Of a stretch of DNA of 64,000 nucleotides, positions 18,772-28,751 are shown piece by piece; position 1 is the stretch's first letter, and each line of letters opens with the position of its first letter. The DNA lies in NCBI GenBank assembly GCA_944390795.1, contig CALXRI010000003.1:71100-135099 (forward strand), read 5' to 3'. The position numbers and the translations under genes were made by a program. The stretch comes from an uncultured Victivallales bacterium (GTDB lineage Bacteria > Verrucomicrobiota > Lentisphaeria > Victivallales > UBA1829). The notes under the pieces were generated by a model. That model saw only the letters and a program-made list of their open reading frames with translations, ran no database searches and was not told the origin of the DNA.

Positions 18772-19578
18772 TCACAAATGCAGGAGCGAGCCCGGATTTT
18801 TCGTCTGCCGGGTGTTCCAGGGAAGCATCGTCGAACAGTTCGTATTCGACAAAGCCTGTTTCGAGACGGCCGACACGTTGCCGCCCAGAAAAAGAACATT
18901 GGCTTTTCCCGCGTGCCGGGCATGGATGTAGCCGTTCTGCGGCAGCGGACTGGAGGCGAACGCGACGGGCGTCGGTTTGACGTAGGCGTGATGGCTGGCG
19001 GAGACGTCCGCGCATTCCGCGGCGGGTTCCGAAATCAGCAGCTGTTCGGAGTGTCTGACGATCGTCGTGATTTTTCTGGAAAAGTTCGAGGCGGTGAATT
19101 TTGTGGCGTCTCCCTGGTCGATTGCCATGTTGATGCCGTAGCCCAGATGGCTGGTGTACCGGGTGAGGGAGCGCCAGCAGGGGGAGGTGACGGACGGGCA
19201 GAGAAAGATTTTGGAGATCGGATGCCCTGCTGACACCTGGTAATTGTTTCCAGTCGGTTCAATCGCACCTTTCCCCGAACCCGTGTAGTCCAGCAGGAGC
19301 GCCGCCCAGTACAGGGATTTGCTGTGATCCGGATAGAAGACCATGGCGGGGGTGATGTACTCCCTGTTGTCCCCGATGTACATCTGCATGGCGGAGCCGA
19401 TCTGACGGAGATTGGCGACGCAGTTGGCGTTTCTTCCTTTTTCCCGCGCCATCTGGAGCGCCGGAAGAAGCATTCCCGCGAGAATTGCGATGATCGCAAT
19501 CACGATGAGGAGTTCGATCAAGGTGAAATGGCGCGGCGCCGCTCTGCCTGCGGGTTCCGCCGGGTTTCGGTGTCTCAT
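18772..19578 (-). CDS. Pseudopilin-like protein (prepilin N-terminal motif)
   Basis: The 268-aa product has a basic leader, then [20 protein letters not shown], the type IV pilin/type II secretion methylation motif, and a C-terminal soluble domain with [16 protein letters not shown] near the end, a variant of the H-X9-DG motif in which DG is GG. The residue before the Phe is His, not the Gly that prepilin peptidases normally need. A strong AGGAGG site precedes ATG 19578, which overlaps the stop of the GH-like gene as ATGA, so translation is coupled. It probably sits in the inner membrane or periplasm, possibly handling glycan with its operon partners (inference). Confidence 0.85.
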   Translation of the reverse strand: MRHRNPAEPAGRAAPRHFTLIELLIVIAIIAILAGMLLPALQMAREKGRNANCVANLRQIGSAMQMYIGDNREYITPAMVFYPDHSKSLYWAALLLDYTGSGKGAIEPTGNNYQVSAGHPISKIFLCPSVTSPCWRSLTRYTSHLGYGINMAIDQGDATKFTASNFSRKITTIVRHSEQLLISEPAAECADVSASHHAYVKPTPVAFASSPLPQNGYIHARHAGKANVLFLGGNVSAVSKQALSNTNCSTMLPWNTRQTKNPGSLLHL

Positions 19579-22310
19579 GGCTGTCCTCCTGTTTTTCTGC
19601 TGCCGAATCTTTCTGTTCTGAAATGTTTTTTTTCCGGTTTTTTTGCGTTTCTGCCGGATTCGCCTTTGGTGTTTCCTTTTTTCTTTGCCGTCTGTTCCGT
19701 CTGTTCCGCGCCGGAAAGCCTCACATTCCACATGCGGCGGACATTGACGTAGCCGTAACGGAGACGCGGCCGGACGGGGCGGGGAACTTCGGGCGAAGCC
19801 GTGATGCGCGCGCCGCTTCCCGGATCATTCCAGCTCCGGAGGAAGCCGATCCGGAAACTGTGGCCGGTGAGAGCATGGGGAAGCGTGAGCGCTGCCTGCC
19901 AGAAGCCGTTTCCCCGCTGAACATCCGCTCCGATTCCCGGAATCGCGGGAACACTGTTCCGACGGCGGTTCAGGGCGAGACAGAGCGGCGGTTTTTCGCA
20001 TCCCGCGGAGATCCCGACGAACATTTCGTCGGTTTCGTGGTCTCCCCGCATCCGGAGCGTGATGACGACCCTGTTTCCCGCACGGTCGATTTTCCACGAA
20101 AAATCCTCCGCTTCCATGAACCCGTCTCCGGCGGTGTAATCCGCATCGGTCCGGAGCGGGGGCGGGGGAGTCTTCAGCCAGGAGCGCAGGAGCGCCGCCC
20201 TCGCATGAAGCTTTTCCGGGAAAAAGCGGAAAGAGACGCTTTCCGAATGGAAACCGAGACTCGGCAGCTGTGCGCAGAGTTCCGCCATGCGTTCGGAGGC
20301 CGCCGCCTCTTCCCGCATGATGCGTCTCATCTCCTCCCGCGGGCCGTTTTCTCCGCGGATCCGGTAGAAACGGAAAATGCGTTCCGCGGAACGGAAGAGT
20401 ATTCCGAGCGCCTCCATGAGAAGATATTCCCGTTTCTGCGCGGGTGTCTCCTTCCGCAGGGCGCGCATCTCCGCAAGGGCTTCGTCCCAGAGGCCGGCAA
20501 GCAGGCGCGCCTGCGCCTCCGCCTCGTTCAATGTGAAATCCTGGAGACAGTCCCCGATATGATCCCCGCTGACCGGCATGTCCGGCACCCAGGTCATTGC
20601 CAGCTCCCGGTACTGCGCCGTCGGATAAAGCGGCCAGACGATGCCGTCGTGATAGGGGCCGTAATACTGCATTGCATTGCTCAGCGGATACTGCGAATAT
20701 GCTTCCGCGGCCTTTTTCCAGACCTTCGCGATGCCGGATTCCTGCCCGCGCCATTGTGGTGACGCAAGTCGGCAAAGAAAGTCATCCTCTCCGCCGGTGA
20801 ACTCCTCGAAGGCGAGCATGCCCGCGGCCCTGTTCATCAGACCCGGGTAATTGCCGAAATACCAGCACATGAGGCAGGTGGTGACGCCCAGGCGGCGCAT
20901 CGCCTCATATTTGCGATAGAGCAGTCCCGGAACCGGAAGGAAGGGAACCGTCGCGCATTCATGGGAGGAGCAGGTCTGGATTTTCGCTCCGAGCTGTCCT
21001 CCCGGCGCAAGGTTGCGCGCGACGGTTTCAAACCGTGCGGACGGCCCCGGAAGCGAGAGCCAGTAATCCCCGCCGACCCGTTTTCCCCCCTGCTGGACAG
21101 CCTCTATGCCGGATTCGAAATTGTAAAGAAAAATCACGCCTTCCGGGACTTTCCGCGACAGCTCCGTGATCCACGGCATGACCGGCTTGTCCTGCGCGCG
21201 GTAGATCCAGCTGATGAATTCCGCATCGGGCGAGACGGAACGCATCCCTTCCGCCATGGCGGATACGGAGCGATACAGAATTTCTTCCGGCTGCAGCGAT
21301 GCGCATCGCGGACAGCGAACCTCCGTGGAGCTTCCGAGAAACGGGGACAGGGAGGAAAGACAGCTTGTCGTCCGCTCTCCGAGACTGATGTTGATGATTC
21401 CGCCCAGTCCCGGCACGGCGAGAAAAATGCTCCGCACCGCGGCGGACAGAATCCCGTGCGCCTTCCCGCTCGACGGACAGAAACAGTGCGTTCCCGCCGC
21501 TGTGACTGCGCCGTCCAGTTCCGGATGCCGTTTCAGGACCGGGGAATCCGCGGAAAAGGCGCATGGCTCGATCGTCAGCAGAAAAACGCGGATTCCGTAA
21601 GCGGAGCATTTTTTCACGACATTCGAGAGTTTTGCCAGTTTCGGCGCGGCATGGACGCCCCATTCGGGAATCTCCGGAACGCGGCAGAGGTCGCTGAATT
21701 CCCCCTGAATCCAGAGCCCGTTGACTCCTTCATGCGCCAGACGCTCCAGATAGGCGTCAGGATAATAGTCCGTCTCATCGTCCAGCTCTCCGCGGAAGTC
21801 CGGCGCGCGCCGCACCGGACTGAAAAAACAGCGGGAGATCCGGTTTTTCAGCCATGCCCTGCGCCGGATCAGGCCGGTTGGAAGGAAGGGGCCTCCCGCA
21901 CCGAGCAGCAGATCCTCCAGATGGTAAATCCCCCTGCGGACGCCTTCGGCAAGCGCCGCGCGGATGACACAGCGTTCCGGCGCGACCTCGATTTCAAAGG
22001 AGTCCCAGGGGGTGACGCCGGAATCTTGTTCCATCCGGATTTCATACGGTCCGTTTCCGGAGGGGATTCCCGTTTCCCGGAAAAAATCATTCAGATCGGA
22101 AACGGCGGTGCGGAGAACATCCCGCGCATCGGGAAACGACATCCGGACACGGACGCCCTTCCGCAGATCCGCTTCTCCTTCCTCCGGCATGCCGCGCGGC
22201 GCATGAAAACGCCGCGTTTCCCGTGTGCGGAGCTCCTCCGCAAATCCCCATGTCTCCCGCGGAGGCTGCGGAACGGAGGATATGTTTTCCGGAATGTCCT
22301 GCGTCGTCAT
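19575..22310 (-). CDS. Glycoside-hydrolase-like protein, GH20/GH67-type layout
   Basis: The 911-aa product has an N-terminal domain ending [18 protein letters not shown], the pattern that precedes the catalytic barrel in GH20, GH67 and related hydrolases. A TIM-barrel-like region follows from about 160 ([30 protein letters not shown]), then a helical region and a beta-rich C-terminal part. A short Cys pair (VRCPRCASL) sits mid-barrel. No signal peptide is evident, so it may be cytoplasmic. It ends in a Lys-rich 45-residue tail overlapping the next gene's ribosome binding site. ATG 22310 (after GGAAAGGG) is preferred over the frame to 22385, which overlaps the upstream gene. The substrate is unknown. 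Confidence 0.65.
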   Translation of the reverse strand: MTTQDIPENISSVPQPPRETWGFAEELRTRETRRFHAPRGMPEEGEADLRKGVRVRMSFPDARDVLRTAVSDLNDFFRETGIPSGNGPYEIRMEQDSGVTPWDSFEIEVAPERCVIRAALAEGVRRGIYHLEDLLLGAGGPFLPTGLIRRRAWLKNRISRCFFSPVRRAPDFRGELDDETDYYPDAYLERLAHEGVNGLWIQGEFSDLCRVPEIPEWGVHAAPKLAKLSNVVKKCSAYGIRVFLLTIEPCAFSADSPVLKRHPELDGAVTAAGTHCFCPSSGKAHGILSAAVRSIFLAVPGLGGIINISLGERTTSCLSSLSPFLGSSTEVRCPRCASLQPEEILYRSVSAMAEGMRSVSPDAEFISWIYRAQDKPVMPWITELSRKVPEGVIFLYNFESGIEAVQQGGKRVGGDYWLSLPGPSARFETVARNLAPGGQLGAKIQTCSSHECATVPFLPVPGLLYRKYEAMRRLGVTTCLMCWYFGNYPGLMNRAAGMLAFEEFTGGEDDFLCRLASPQWRGQESGIAKVWKKAAEAYSQYPLSNAMQYYGPYHDGIVWPLYPTAQYRELAMTWVPDMPVSGDHIGDCLQDFTLNEAEAQARLLAGLWDEALAEMRALRKETPAQKREYLLMEALGILFRSAERIFRFYRIRGENGPREEMRRIMREEAAASERMAELCAQLPSLGFHSESVSFRFFPEKLHARAALLRSWLKTPPPPLRTDADYTAGDGFMEAEDFSWKIDRAGNRVVITLRMRGDHETDEMFVGISAGCEKPPLCLALNRRRNSVPAIPGIGADVQRGNGFWQAALTLPHALTGHSFRIGFLRSWNDPGSGARITASPEVPRPVRPRLRYGYVNVRRMWNVRLSGAEQTEQTAKKKGNTKGESGRNAKKPEKKHFRTERFGSRKTGGQP

Positions 22311-22324
22311 GGCTGCCCTTTCCG

Positions 22325-24661
22325 TCAGCGGACCAGCATGGCGCGGTCGAAGAGGACCGCGTTCTGTTTTTTCGATCCGGGACAATAGGCCGGCCCCTGA
22401 AACTTCACGGAAACCCAGAGGTCATAGGAGTTCGGGTCCTCCTGCGCGCCGTCGGAGATCAGGAAAAAGCCGTCAAGCCGGATTCCAGCCTGCCAGTCCA
22501 GCGCGTAGAAGCGGGAGGCCGGTCCCAGGGAGATTCTCCCGACATGCTGCCAGTGATATTTCTCGTCTCCGCCGGCCTGCAGCGTGGAGGGGAAATTCTT
22601 TTTCCATTTCTGATCGTAGACGCCGCATCCGATGGTTTCCGTGAACTTCTCCGGATTCGGATTCGTCCAGACGAGAACGCGGGGCATGGTGGAATCCGGA
22701 TCCGTCGCCAGCTTTGCATTCCTCCCACCGGAGGAAAGGCGCGAGGAACCGAGAAAACGGATGTGCTCCTTCGGAATCTCCGCAAGCTGCGGGGGAAGGT
22801 CATGGAAGACGAGACTCTCCTCCGCCTCCTGATCGCGGATCCCTTTGACGATGGCGTCCCGTTTGCGTTTCACGAATCCGCAGGAGTCAATCACCCGGAT
22901 CCGGTTTGCGGTCAGATTTTTTTCCAGCGCCTTCCGCTCCTCCGCATATGCGGGATTCGGACGCAATGCCCTGACCAGCGCCCGGTCCACCGCGTTCTGT
23001 TCCGCCAGAATCCGGAGGTGAATGACAGGATCCCGCTCCCTGCTGAACGCCTTGCGGATCATGGCGCGGCAGGTTCGGAGCATTTCCGGAGTGATGTGTC
23101 TGAGATCGCGCCTGTGCCATGCCGCCATGTCGGAGGTGGGGTTTTCCGCCTGCATGCGTCCGAGATAGGCGAGATACTCTTTCATTTCCGCATGGGCTTT
23201 GCCGAACCATGCGCGGCAGTGGACGTCGATCAGCTTTTCGAGATTCTGGTCCGGATTGAAATAGAACTGCGCCAGGACGAAGTTCTTCAGATGCACGAAA
23301 CTGGCTCCCTCGTTCCGGAATTCCGTCTCCATGAAAATCCAGTCAATCCTGTTGTCACGGAAGAATTTCGCGTCCGCGGGAATGGCGTCGACCAGGTTCA
23401 GCGGCAGATCGCCCGACTGCAGAATGTAATCCCAGACCATCAGGTGTTCCGCATGTTTGCTCCAGGCTTTCATGAGTTCCATCCGTTCCCGGTTGACCGG
23501 ATGCGTCAGGGAATGGAGATTGTTGCATTTTGCATAGAGATCGCAGTACTGGATGATGACATTGTCTTCCGCCCGGATGCCGGAAGGGATTTTTTCCGTG
23601 GAAACATAGGCGTAGGTCCGGATGAGCACGTCCGGATATTTTTCCCGTATGGCGCGCGCCAGGCGGTTGACGAACCATAGAAGGAGTCCAGCGTCGGAAT
23701 CTCCGTATTTCCGGATGATTTTGGCGCATTCCGGACAGCAGCAGATGTAATTGGTGTTGTCCTCCTGGGAAAAGTCATAGACGCGCGGATATCCGTCCGG
23801 ATCGGCCGCGCGGTCCCGGGCGATGCTTTTCTCCAGATGGCGGAGGACGATTTTGAAAACCTCCGGATTGCTCAAACAGAGCTGCCCGCCCGCGTTCCTG
23901 CGCCAGTCGCGGACTCCGTCGCGGTTCATGGAGAAATATTCCGGATGCTCTTTCGCATAATCCCCCGGAGAAAGATAATCGTAGAAATTGTGGATGGCGC
24001 GGCCCGGCGTCGTGGACACGACATAATTTTTCTCGCGGTACTTGAGATAGGGTTTCATGGAAGGGCATTCCCCGCCTTCGGACGAGATGCGGTTGCGTCG
24101 GTCGAATTCATACCACTGCTCCCGGGTTTTCCGGTCGCGCCACGTATATCCCGCATGGTAGATTCTGCGGCTTTTGATTGCGGGAGAGAGCGTCAGATCG
24201 ATTTCCGACAGAGCCGGCATCCGCCGCGTTCCGATGAATTCCGCGCCCGGCGCCACATACCAGATGTCGCAGCAGCGCTGCAGAAATTCATACATGCCGT
24301 ACAGCGTTCCGAGCGGCGTTCCGCCGAGAATGCACAACCCTCCCGGCACGCTCTTCAGGCGGAAGGCCTGATTCTCCAGCTTTTCTGCGGACAGACCTGC
24401 CTTTCGCGCGGCAGCCGTCTCGCCGATGAAAATTACATTTCCTCCCGCGGGGATCTCCTTTTCCCGAACGACTTCCGGCTTTTCTCCATATGCCCGTCCC
24501 AGAATCGAGGCGAGCTCCATGGCGGCGTCAAGGGTGCAGGATTCCGGATTGTCCGGCGTTGCAATCACTGTGCCGGCTGTATTTCCCCATGCCTCCCGGA
24601 TCCCGCAGGCGAAAAGAACCGCACCGCTCAGAAACAAGACGGCGACTCTGCTGAATTTCAT
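22325..24661 (-). CDS. DUF4838-type exported glycan protein
   Basis: The 778-aa product starts with a signal sequence whose LFAC could be a lipobox. Residues about 30-160 form the alpha-glucuronidase-N-terminal-like domain (GGTPLGTLYGMYEFLQR), followed by a DUF4838-like region containing DFSQEDNTNYICCCPECAKI, a CxCxxC-type cluster also present in the 53437 gene. The C-terminal part is beta-rich. Relatives occur in glycan loci of gut Lentisphaerae and Bacteroidetes; the enzymatic activity is not established. ATG 24661 follows AGGAGA by 9 bases. It heads a four-gene operon and is preceded by a 230-base leader and a promoter with an overlapping palindrome. Confidence 0.75.
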   Translation of the reverse strand: MKFSRVAVLFLSGAVLFACGIREAWGNTAGTVIATPDNPESCTLDAAMELASILGRAYGEKPEVVREKEIPAGGNVIFIGETAAARKAGLSAEKLENQAFRLKSVPGGLCILGGTPLGTLYGMYEFLQRCCDIWYVAPGAEFIGTRRMPALSEIDLTLSPAIKSRRIYHAGYTWRDRKTREQWYEFDRRNRISSEGGECPSMKPYLKYREKNYVVSTTPGRAIHNFYDYLSPGDYAKEHPEYFSMNRDGVRDWRRNAGGQLCLSNPEVFKIVLRHLEKSIARDRAADPDGYPRVYDFSQEDNTNYICCCPECAKIIRKYGDSDAGLLLWFVNRLARAIREKYPDVLIRTYAYVSTEKIPSGIRAEDNVIIQYCDLYAKCNNLHSLTHPVNRERMELMKAWSKHAEHLMVWDYILQSGDLPLNLVDAIPADAKFFRDNRIDWIFMETEFRNEGASFVHLKNFVLAQFYFNPDQNLEKLIDVHCRAWFGKAHAEMKEYLAYLGRMQAENPTSDMAAWHRRDLRHITPEMLRTCRAMIRKAFSRERDPVIHLRILAEQNAVDRALVRALRPNPAYAEERKALEKNLTANRIRVIDSCGFVKRKRDAIVKGIRDQEAEESLVFHDLPPQLAEIPKEHIRFLGSSRLSSGGRNAKLATDPDSTMPRVLVWTNPNPEKFTETIGCGVYDQKWKKNFPSTLQAGGDEKYHWQHVGRISLGPASRFYALDWQAGIRLDGFFLISDGAQEDPNSYDLWVSVKFQGPAYCPGSKKQNAVLFDRAMLVR

Positions 24662-24811
24662 GACGCTTTTCTCCTGATGTTTTGTTCTGTTTATTGCGGC
24701 ACAGACCATGCAGCAGCGGACATCGGAGCGCATTTCGCGGATCGGGAACACGGGAAATATTCCCTGCTGAAATGGTGTCTCTTTCCGCCGGAGCCCCGTG
24801 TCTTCCGTCTG

Positions 24812-24845
24812 ACCGGAGATGTTTCCATCTTCCGCTCCCTCCGGT
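24812..24845 (-). promoter_or_regulatory. Leader inverted repeats before the DUF4838 gene
   Basis: Within the ~230-base untranslated leader, ACCGGAG (24812-24818) can pair with CTCCGGT (24839-24845). A smaller hairpin AGATG/CATCT at 24817-24830, read on the minus strand with a GAAA loop, shares bases with the larger one. The two pairings overlap, as in attenuators or protein-binding leaders. No known riboswitch class recognised. Confidence 0.35.
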
Positions 24846-24889
24846 CTGCTGTGCGCTTTCAGAACGGGGGAATATTTTTTTGTGATTTG

Positions 24890-24927
24890 CGTATATTTAA
24901 GTATACGATAAAATGGGGTTTTGTCAA
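24890..24927 (-). promoter_or_regulatory. Strong promoter with overlapping palindromic operator
   Basis: On the minus strand TTGACA (24922-24927) and TATACT (24900-24905) are spaced 16 bases apart. The palindrome CGTATATTTAAGTATACG at 24890-24907, with one mismatched pair, covers the -10 box and the start site, the usual position for a repressor. Its AT-rich centre differs from the CpG-centred LacI-type sites elsewhere in the window. Confidence 0.7.
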
Positions 24928-25135
24928 GACTTGATTTCCCGGAAATCAGATTTTTTTCTTTCTTTCTCCGGAGACCGCGCCATTCGGAGCGTGGGAGGAT
25001 ATGCAAATCCTTCCCTGAAAAATATGCGTGCATGCGGCCGGAAGCGGAAGGTTTGACGGATGTGAATCCCCGTCTCCTGGAGTGAAACAAGGCGGAGGGA
25101 AGGAAAATGCGGTCCCGGAGGAGGGGCAAAACGCA

Positions 25136-26119
25136 TCAGGGGCTTTGGCGCTTTTTAATTTTCTGCGCGGCGGCGCGTTTCATCCGTTTCTGGTGGTTCA
25201 GTGTGTTGCGTTCCCAGAAACAGCCGTCCGTGTATCCCTGGATGCGGGAATCCCTTTCCGCGCAGCGCAGACGTTTTTCGGTGAACAGGCAGTATTCCAG
25301 TTCCATTTCGACCGAAGCGAAATGACGCCCGAGTTTTTTTGCCGTCACGGCGGTGGTCCCCGATCCGGCAAACGGATCGAAGACAAAAGCGCCGGGCGCT
25401 GAACTTGCCAGAATCAGTTTGGCCAGAAGTTTTTCCGGCTTCTGGGTCGGATGCGGCGTATTTTCGGGCATCGACCAGTAAGGGACCGAAATGTCGTCCC
25501 AGAAATTCGAAGGGTGTGTCAGGCGGAACGCTCCGGAGCTCTCTTCCGTCCAGTCTTTCGGTGCGCCGCATGCCGAACGGTAGGGGGCAATCACGCGCCG
25601 CTTCATTTTGACCGCCTCGACATTGAAGTAATAGTCGGAGGACATTGTGGCGAACCAGATGTCCTCCATTGCGTTTTTCCAGTTGGTGACCGCGCCGCGC
25701 CCTTTTTCCCGCTGCCAGGTGATCCGGTTGCGGACGCGGCAGTGCTTCGCAAGCACGGAATAGATCACCGGCGAGGATCTCCAGTCGCAGCAGACGTAGA
25801 TGGTGGCATTTTTTTTCAGCAGACGCAGGAGCGGACGGAACCAGCTTTCCACATAGGAGGCGTAATCCGTGTCGGAAGCGGCGTGAAAACGCGTCCCATT
25901 GTAATTTTTCGTGAGATTGTAGGGAGGATCGAGGATGAGCAGGTCGACGAAGGCGGACGGCAGATCCGGCAGCACGGTTCTGAAATCCGCGAGAATCGTG
26001 CGGTCCGTGATGTCTCCGGCGGACAGCTTCCGTCCTTCCGGAAGGACAAGGCGGGATTGCAGTTCCGCCCGTTCTTTTTCAGTCAGCGTCATCGTTCGGT
26101 TTCTGCCGGAAGGAGTCAT
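25136..26119 (-). CDS. Site-specific DNA methyltransferase (N4-cytosine/N6-adenine, beta-type order)
   Basis: The 327-aa product has the catalytic motif LDPPYNLT near 70 before the SAM-binding motif FDPFAGSGTTA near 255, the order of beta-class DNA amino-methyltransferases. TQKPEKL, typical of this class, lies just before motif I. No restriction endonuclease or specificity subunit is next to it, so it appears to be an orphan that may mark DNA for regulation or repair (inference). ATG 26119 follows GGAGAAG; a TTG at 26137 is a weaker alternative. Target sequence cannot be read from the protein. Confidence 0.88.
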   Translation of the reverse strand: MTPSGRNRTMTLTEKERAELQSRLVLPEGRKLSAGDITDRTILADFRTVLPDLPSAFVDLLILDPPYNLTKNYNGTRFHAASDTDYASYVESWFRPLLRLLKKNATIYVCCDWRSSPVIYSVLAKHCRVRNRITWQREKGRGAVTNWKNAMEDIWFATMSSDYYFNVEAVKMKRRVIAPYRSACGAPKDWTEESSGAFRLTHPSNFWDDISVPYWSMPENTPHPTQKPEKLLAKLILASSAPGAFVFDPFAGSGTTAVTAKKLGRHFASVEMELEYCLFTEKRLRCAERDSRIQGYTDGCFWERNTLNHQKRMKRAAAQKIKKRQSP

Positions 26120-26140
26120 CCGCTCTTCTCCATTCAACAG

Positions 26141-26172
26141 AAAATCCCGCAGCGGATCAAATCATGCGGGAT
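26141..26172 (-). terminator. Rho-independent terminator after khpB
   Basis: On the minus strand ATCCCGCA pairs with TGCGGGAT across a 13-base loop and is followed by TTTT. It closes the rpmH-rnpA-yidD-yidC-khpB transcript before the methyltransferase gene. Confidence 0.75.
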
Positions 26173-26255
26173 CTGCGGATTCCGCCGTCTTCGCATCCGG
26201 AAGCCGTTTTCGGATGCGCGGAACGGCGGCAGTGTGCAAAGCTGCAGGGCGCGGT

Positions 26256-26951
26256 TCATTTCTTGAGCGAGATGACAACGCTCTTGAAATTGCCTTCGCC
26301 GGAGCTCTCCGTCTGGAGGTCGCTCTCCCCTTCGAGCGTGATGTGAATGATGCGCCGGTCATGGGCGTTCATCGGGGGAAGGGTGACGGGTTCCCCCCAG
26401 CGCCGGACCTCCTTGGATGCGTCGATCGCCTGCTGGCGGAGATTGCTGTCGTTTTCCCCCTCGTCGTCATCCCGGAAGGAGCGGCCTCCATCCCGGTTTC
26501 CGTCGCGCCGTCCGCGCGGAGCTCTCTCCCTGCGTTCGCGGCGGCCTTCGCCGTCTCGGCGGTCGGATCCCCGTTCGCGTTTGGAGGAGTAGCCGTCGAT
26601 GTCGATATAGACTTTCGGGAAGTCGATATTCTCCTTCTGCATCATCCGGTTGAGCAGAATCTGGAGACTCTCCAGAGACTGGCCTTTTCTGCCGATGATG
26701 CGGCCCGCGTCCTCGCTGCTGACGAGCAGATTGATCTTGGAGGGACGTCCTTCCGCCTTGACCGTGGCTTCCAGCCCGAGATAGTCCAGCATGGTGGCGA
26801 GCGTCTTTTTGGACTTGTCAAGCATTTCGGGTGTCACGGCGATCTGGGGGCGGGTCTCCTTCACCTCCTGCTGTTCGGGGGCGGGTGTCTGAACTTCGGC
26901 TTCCGCTGCGGGCGTCTGTTCCACTGTGTCGGTAACGGTTTCGTTTTCCAT
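26256..26951 (-). CDS. khpB: RNA-binding protein KhpB/Jag (KH and R3H domains)
   Basis: The 231-aa product has an acidic N-terminal segment, a Jag-N/KH region (about 40-125) with GRIIGRKGQSLESLQILLNR, an Arg/Gly/Asp-rich linker of about 40 residues, and a C-terminal R3H domain (NLRQQAIDASKEVRRWGEP, NAHDRRIIHI). KhpB pairs with KhpA and binds many transcripts, affecting cell elongation and division in other bacteria. It lies 21 bases after yidC, its usual neighbour. The Arg-rich linker is unusually long and may add nonspecific RNA binding. The partner khpA is at 30967. Confidence 0.92.
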   Translation of the reverse strand: MENETVTDTVEQTPAAEAEVQTPAPEQQEVKETRPQIAVTPEMLDKSKKTLATMLDYLGLEATVKAEGRPSKINLLVSSEDAGRIIGRKGQSLESLQILLNRMMQKENIDFPKVYIDIDGYSSKRERGSDRRDGEGRRERRERAPRGRRDGNRDGGRSFRDDDEGENDSNLRQQAIDASKEVRRWGEPVTLPPMNAHDRRIIHITLEGESDLQTESSGEGNFKSVVISLKK

Positions 26952-26972
26952 GGTTTACCTCTTGCACTTCTG

Positions 26973-28739
26973 TTAGGCGGATTTTGACTTGAGGGCCTCT
27001 TTTTCGTCTTCCCTCTTTGCGATGTATTGACTGTATTTCATCTGAAGAATGCTGAACACCTGGCTGACGGTCCAGTAGAGGGTCAGCCCGGACGGCAGAT
27101 TGTAAAGCATGACGAGCATGATGACCGGCATCGCCATCATCATTTTCTGCTGCATGGGTTCCATTGTCGTCGGCGTCATCTTCTGCTGCACGACCATCAG
27201 GGCGGTCATGGCGAGAATCAGCGGATGAATGCCGCAGCCGAACAGGAGCGGCGGGCCGACCAGGTCCGGCTTCGTGAGATCCGTCGCCCAGAGGAAGGAA
27301 ACATGCCGCAGCTCCACCGCCGACTCCAGCACGGAATACAGCGCGAAGAAGACCGGCAGCTGAAGCAGGATCGGCAGACAGCCGCCGACGGGGTTGACCT
27401 TCTCCTCCCGGTAGAGCTCCATCATTTTCGCATTCATTTCCTGCGGGCGTTCCTTGTATTTCTCCCGCAGTTCCTTGATTCTCGGCTGAATCTTCTGCAT
27501 CTTGCGCATCGAATTGTTCGCACGCTGCGTCACCGGCCAGAAGACGACGCGGACGATGATCGTGAGAAGAATGATCGCGATTCCGTAGGAACCGCTGAGA
27601 TCCTTGAGATAATCCAGCAGCCACATCAGCGGCCGGGCGAGGAACTCCATCCAGGAGAAATAGGAGAGATGCAGAATGGAAATTGCGGACTCCGGCAGGC
27701 GGCGGACTTCCTTGAGCGACTTCGGCCCCGTGAAGCAGGAGAAGTCCAGTTCCAGCGTGCTTCCCGCGTTCAGGAGCACGTTTTTGTATACGCCGCAGAT
27801 CGATGGAAGATGATAGATGTCACCGGGTTTTCCGAGTTCATTGGGCACGGCGTTGCGCATGAGTTCAAATCCGCCGTCAAAGGGTTTTGCGGCAAACAGC
27901 AGCGAGGCGAAATACTTGTTTGTGACGCCGACCCATTCCACCGGAACGGCGCCGTTCACGGCGTTGAACTTGCCGTCCTTCATCTCCGGATCGAGCGAGA
28001 CACCTTTTTTCGCGGAAAGCGGACCATACTCGATGTAGCGGGGATCGCGCACCAGAACGTCGCCGGAAAAATTGCGCAGCGGAGGAAGTCCCGCCGTCCA
28101 GATCCTGAGTGCGGGAATGACCAGATTTTCCGGGGAGAGATTCTGAATTGCCACACGGCATTTCAGGCTGTAGGAGTCCTTTTCCAGGGAGAAGAGCTGA
28201 GTGATTCGGATCCGGTCTCCGTTTTTGGCCAGAATCCGGGAGAGCGTCAGCGTCTCCTCCGTCCGGACCGGCTTTGCGATTTCGACGGTATTCCATCCGT
28301 CGAGTCCGGCAATGGCGAAAGTGCGGTTCGGCGCATGAACCGAATCATAGACGAGAGGCTCTTTCCGGTTGGAGGTGGTGAACTGCCGGAAGGCCACTTT
28401 GTCAATAGTGCCGCTGTTCGGATTGATCGTAAAATCGACGACGGCATTGCCGAATGTGACAGGAGCCCGGCGAGGGAGAACGGGAAGCGCGGGAGCCGTG
28501 ACGGGTTCCGGTGCGGTTTTCACGCCTTCCGCCGAAGCCGGCATCGTCTGCGGCGCATTTTTCCGAACCGCAGACGAACGGAGAATCTCCGCGTATTCCG
28601 CCTGCGCCTGCGCAATCATCGCCTGCCGCTGACGGGCCTTCATTTCCTCCGCCTGCTGTCTGGGGTAGTAAATGCCCCAGGCGACCAGAACCGCAAGGGC
28701 GATCGCGATTACAATACACGTCTCTTTATCTATTTTCAC
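26973..28739 (-). CDS. yidC: Membrane protein insertase YidC
   Basis: The 588-aa product has an N-terminal membrane helix (CIVIAIALAVLVAWGIYY), a large periplasmic beta domain (about 90-350, as in Gram-negative YidC) and a C-terminal core of five helices with QRANNSMRKMQKIQPRIKEL near 405 and NPVGGCLPILLQLPVFFALY. It inserts and folds inner-membrane proteins with or without Sec. The Gram-negative-type periplasmic domain supports a diderm cell. It sits between yidD and khpB in the conserved rpmH-rnpA-yidD-yidC-khpB order. Confidence 0.97.
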   Translation of the reverse strand: MKIDKETCIVIAIALAVLVAWGIYYPRQQAEEMKARQRQAMIAQAQAEYAEILRSSAVRKNAPQTMPASAEGVKTAPEPVTAPALPVLPRRAPVTFGNAVVDFTINPNSGTIDKVAFRQFTTSNRKEPLVYDSVHAPNRTFAIAGLDGWNTVEIAKPVRTEETLTLSRILAKNGDRIRITQLFSLEKDSYSLKCRVAIQNLSPENLVIPALRIWTAGLPPLRNFSGDVLVRDPRYIEYGPLSAKKGVSLDPEMKDGKFNAVNGAVPVEWVGVTNKYFASLLFAAKPFDGGFELMRNAVPNELGKPGDIYHLPSICGVYKNVLLNAGSTLELDFSCFTGPKSLKEVRRLPESAISILHLSYFSWMEFLARPLMWLLDYLKDLSGSYGIAIILLTIIVRVVFWPVTQRANNSMRKMQKIQPRIKELREKYKERPQEMNAKMMELYREEKVNPVGGCLPILLQLPVFFALYSVLESAVELRHVSFLWATDLTKPDLVGPPLLFGCGIHPLILAMTALMVVQQKMTPTTMEPMQQKMMMAMPVIMLVMLYNLPSGLTLYWTVSQVFSILQMKYSQYIAKREDEKEALKSKSA

Positions 28740-28751
28740 TATTTCAACCTT

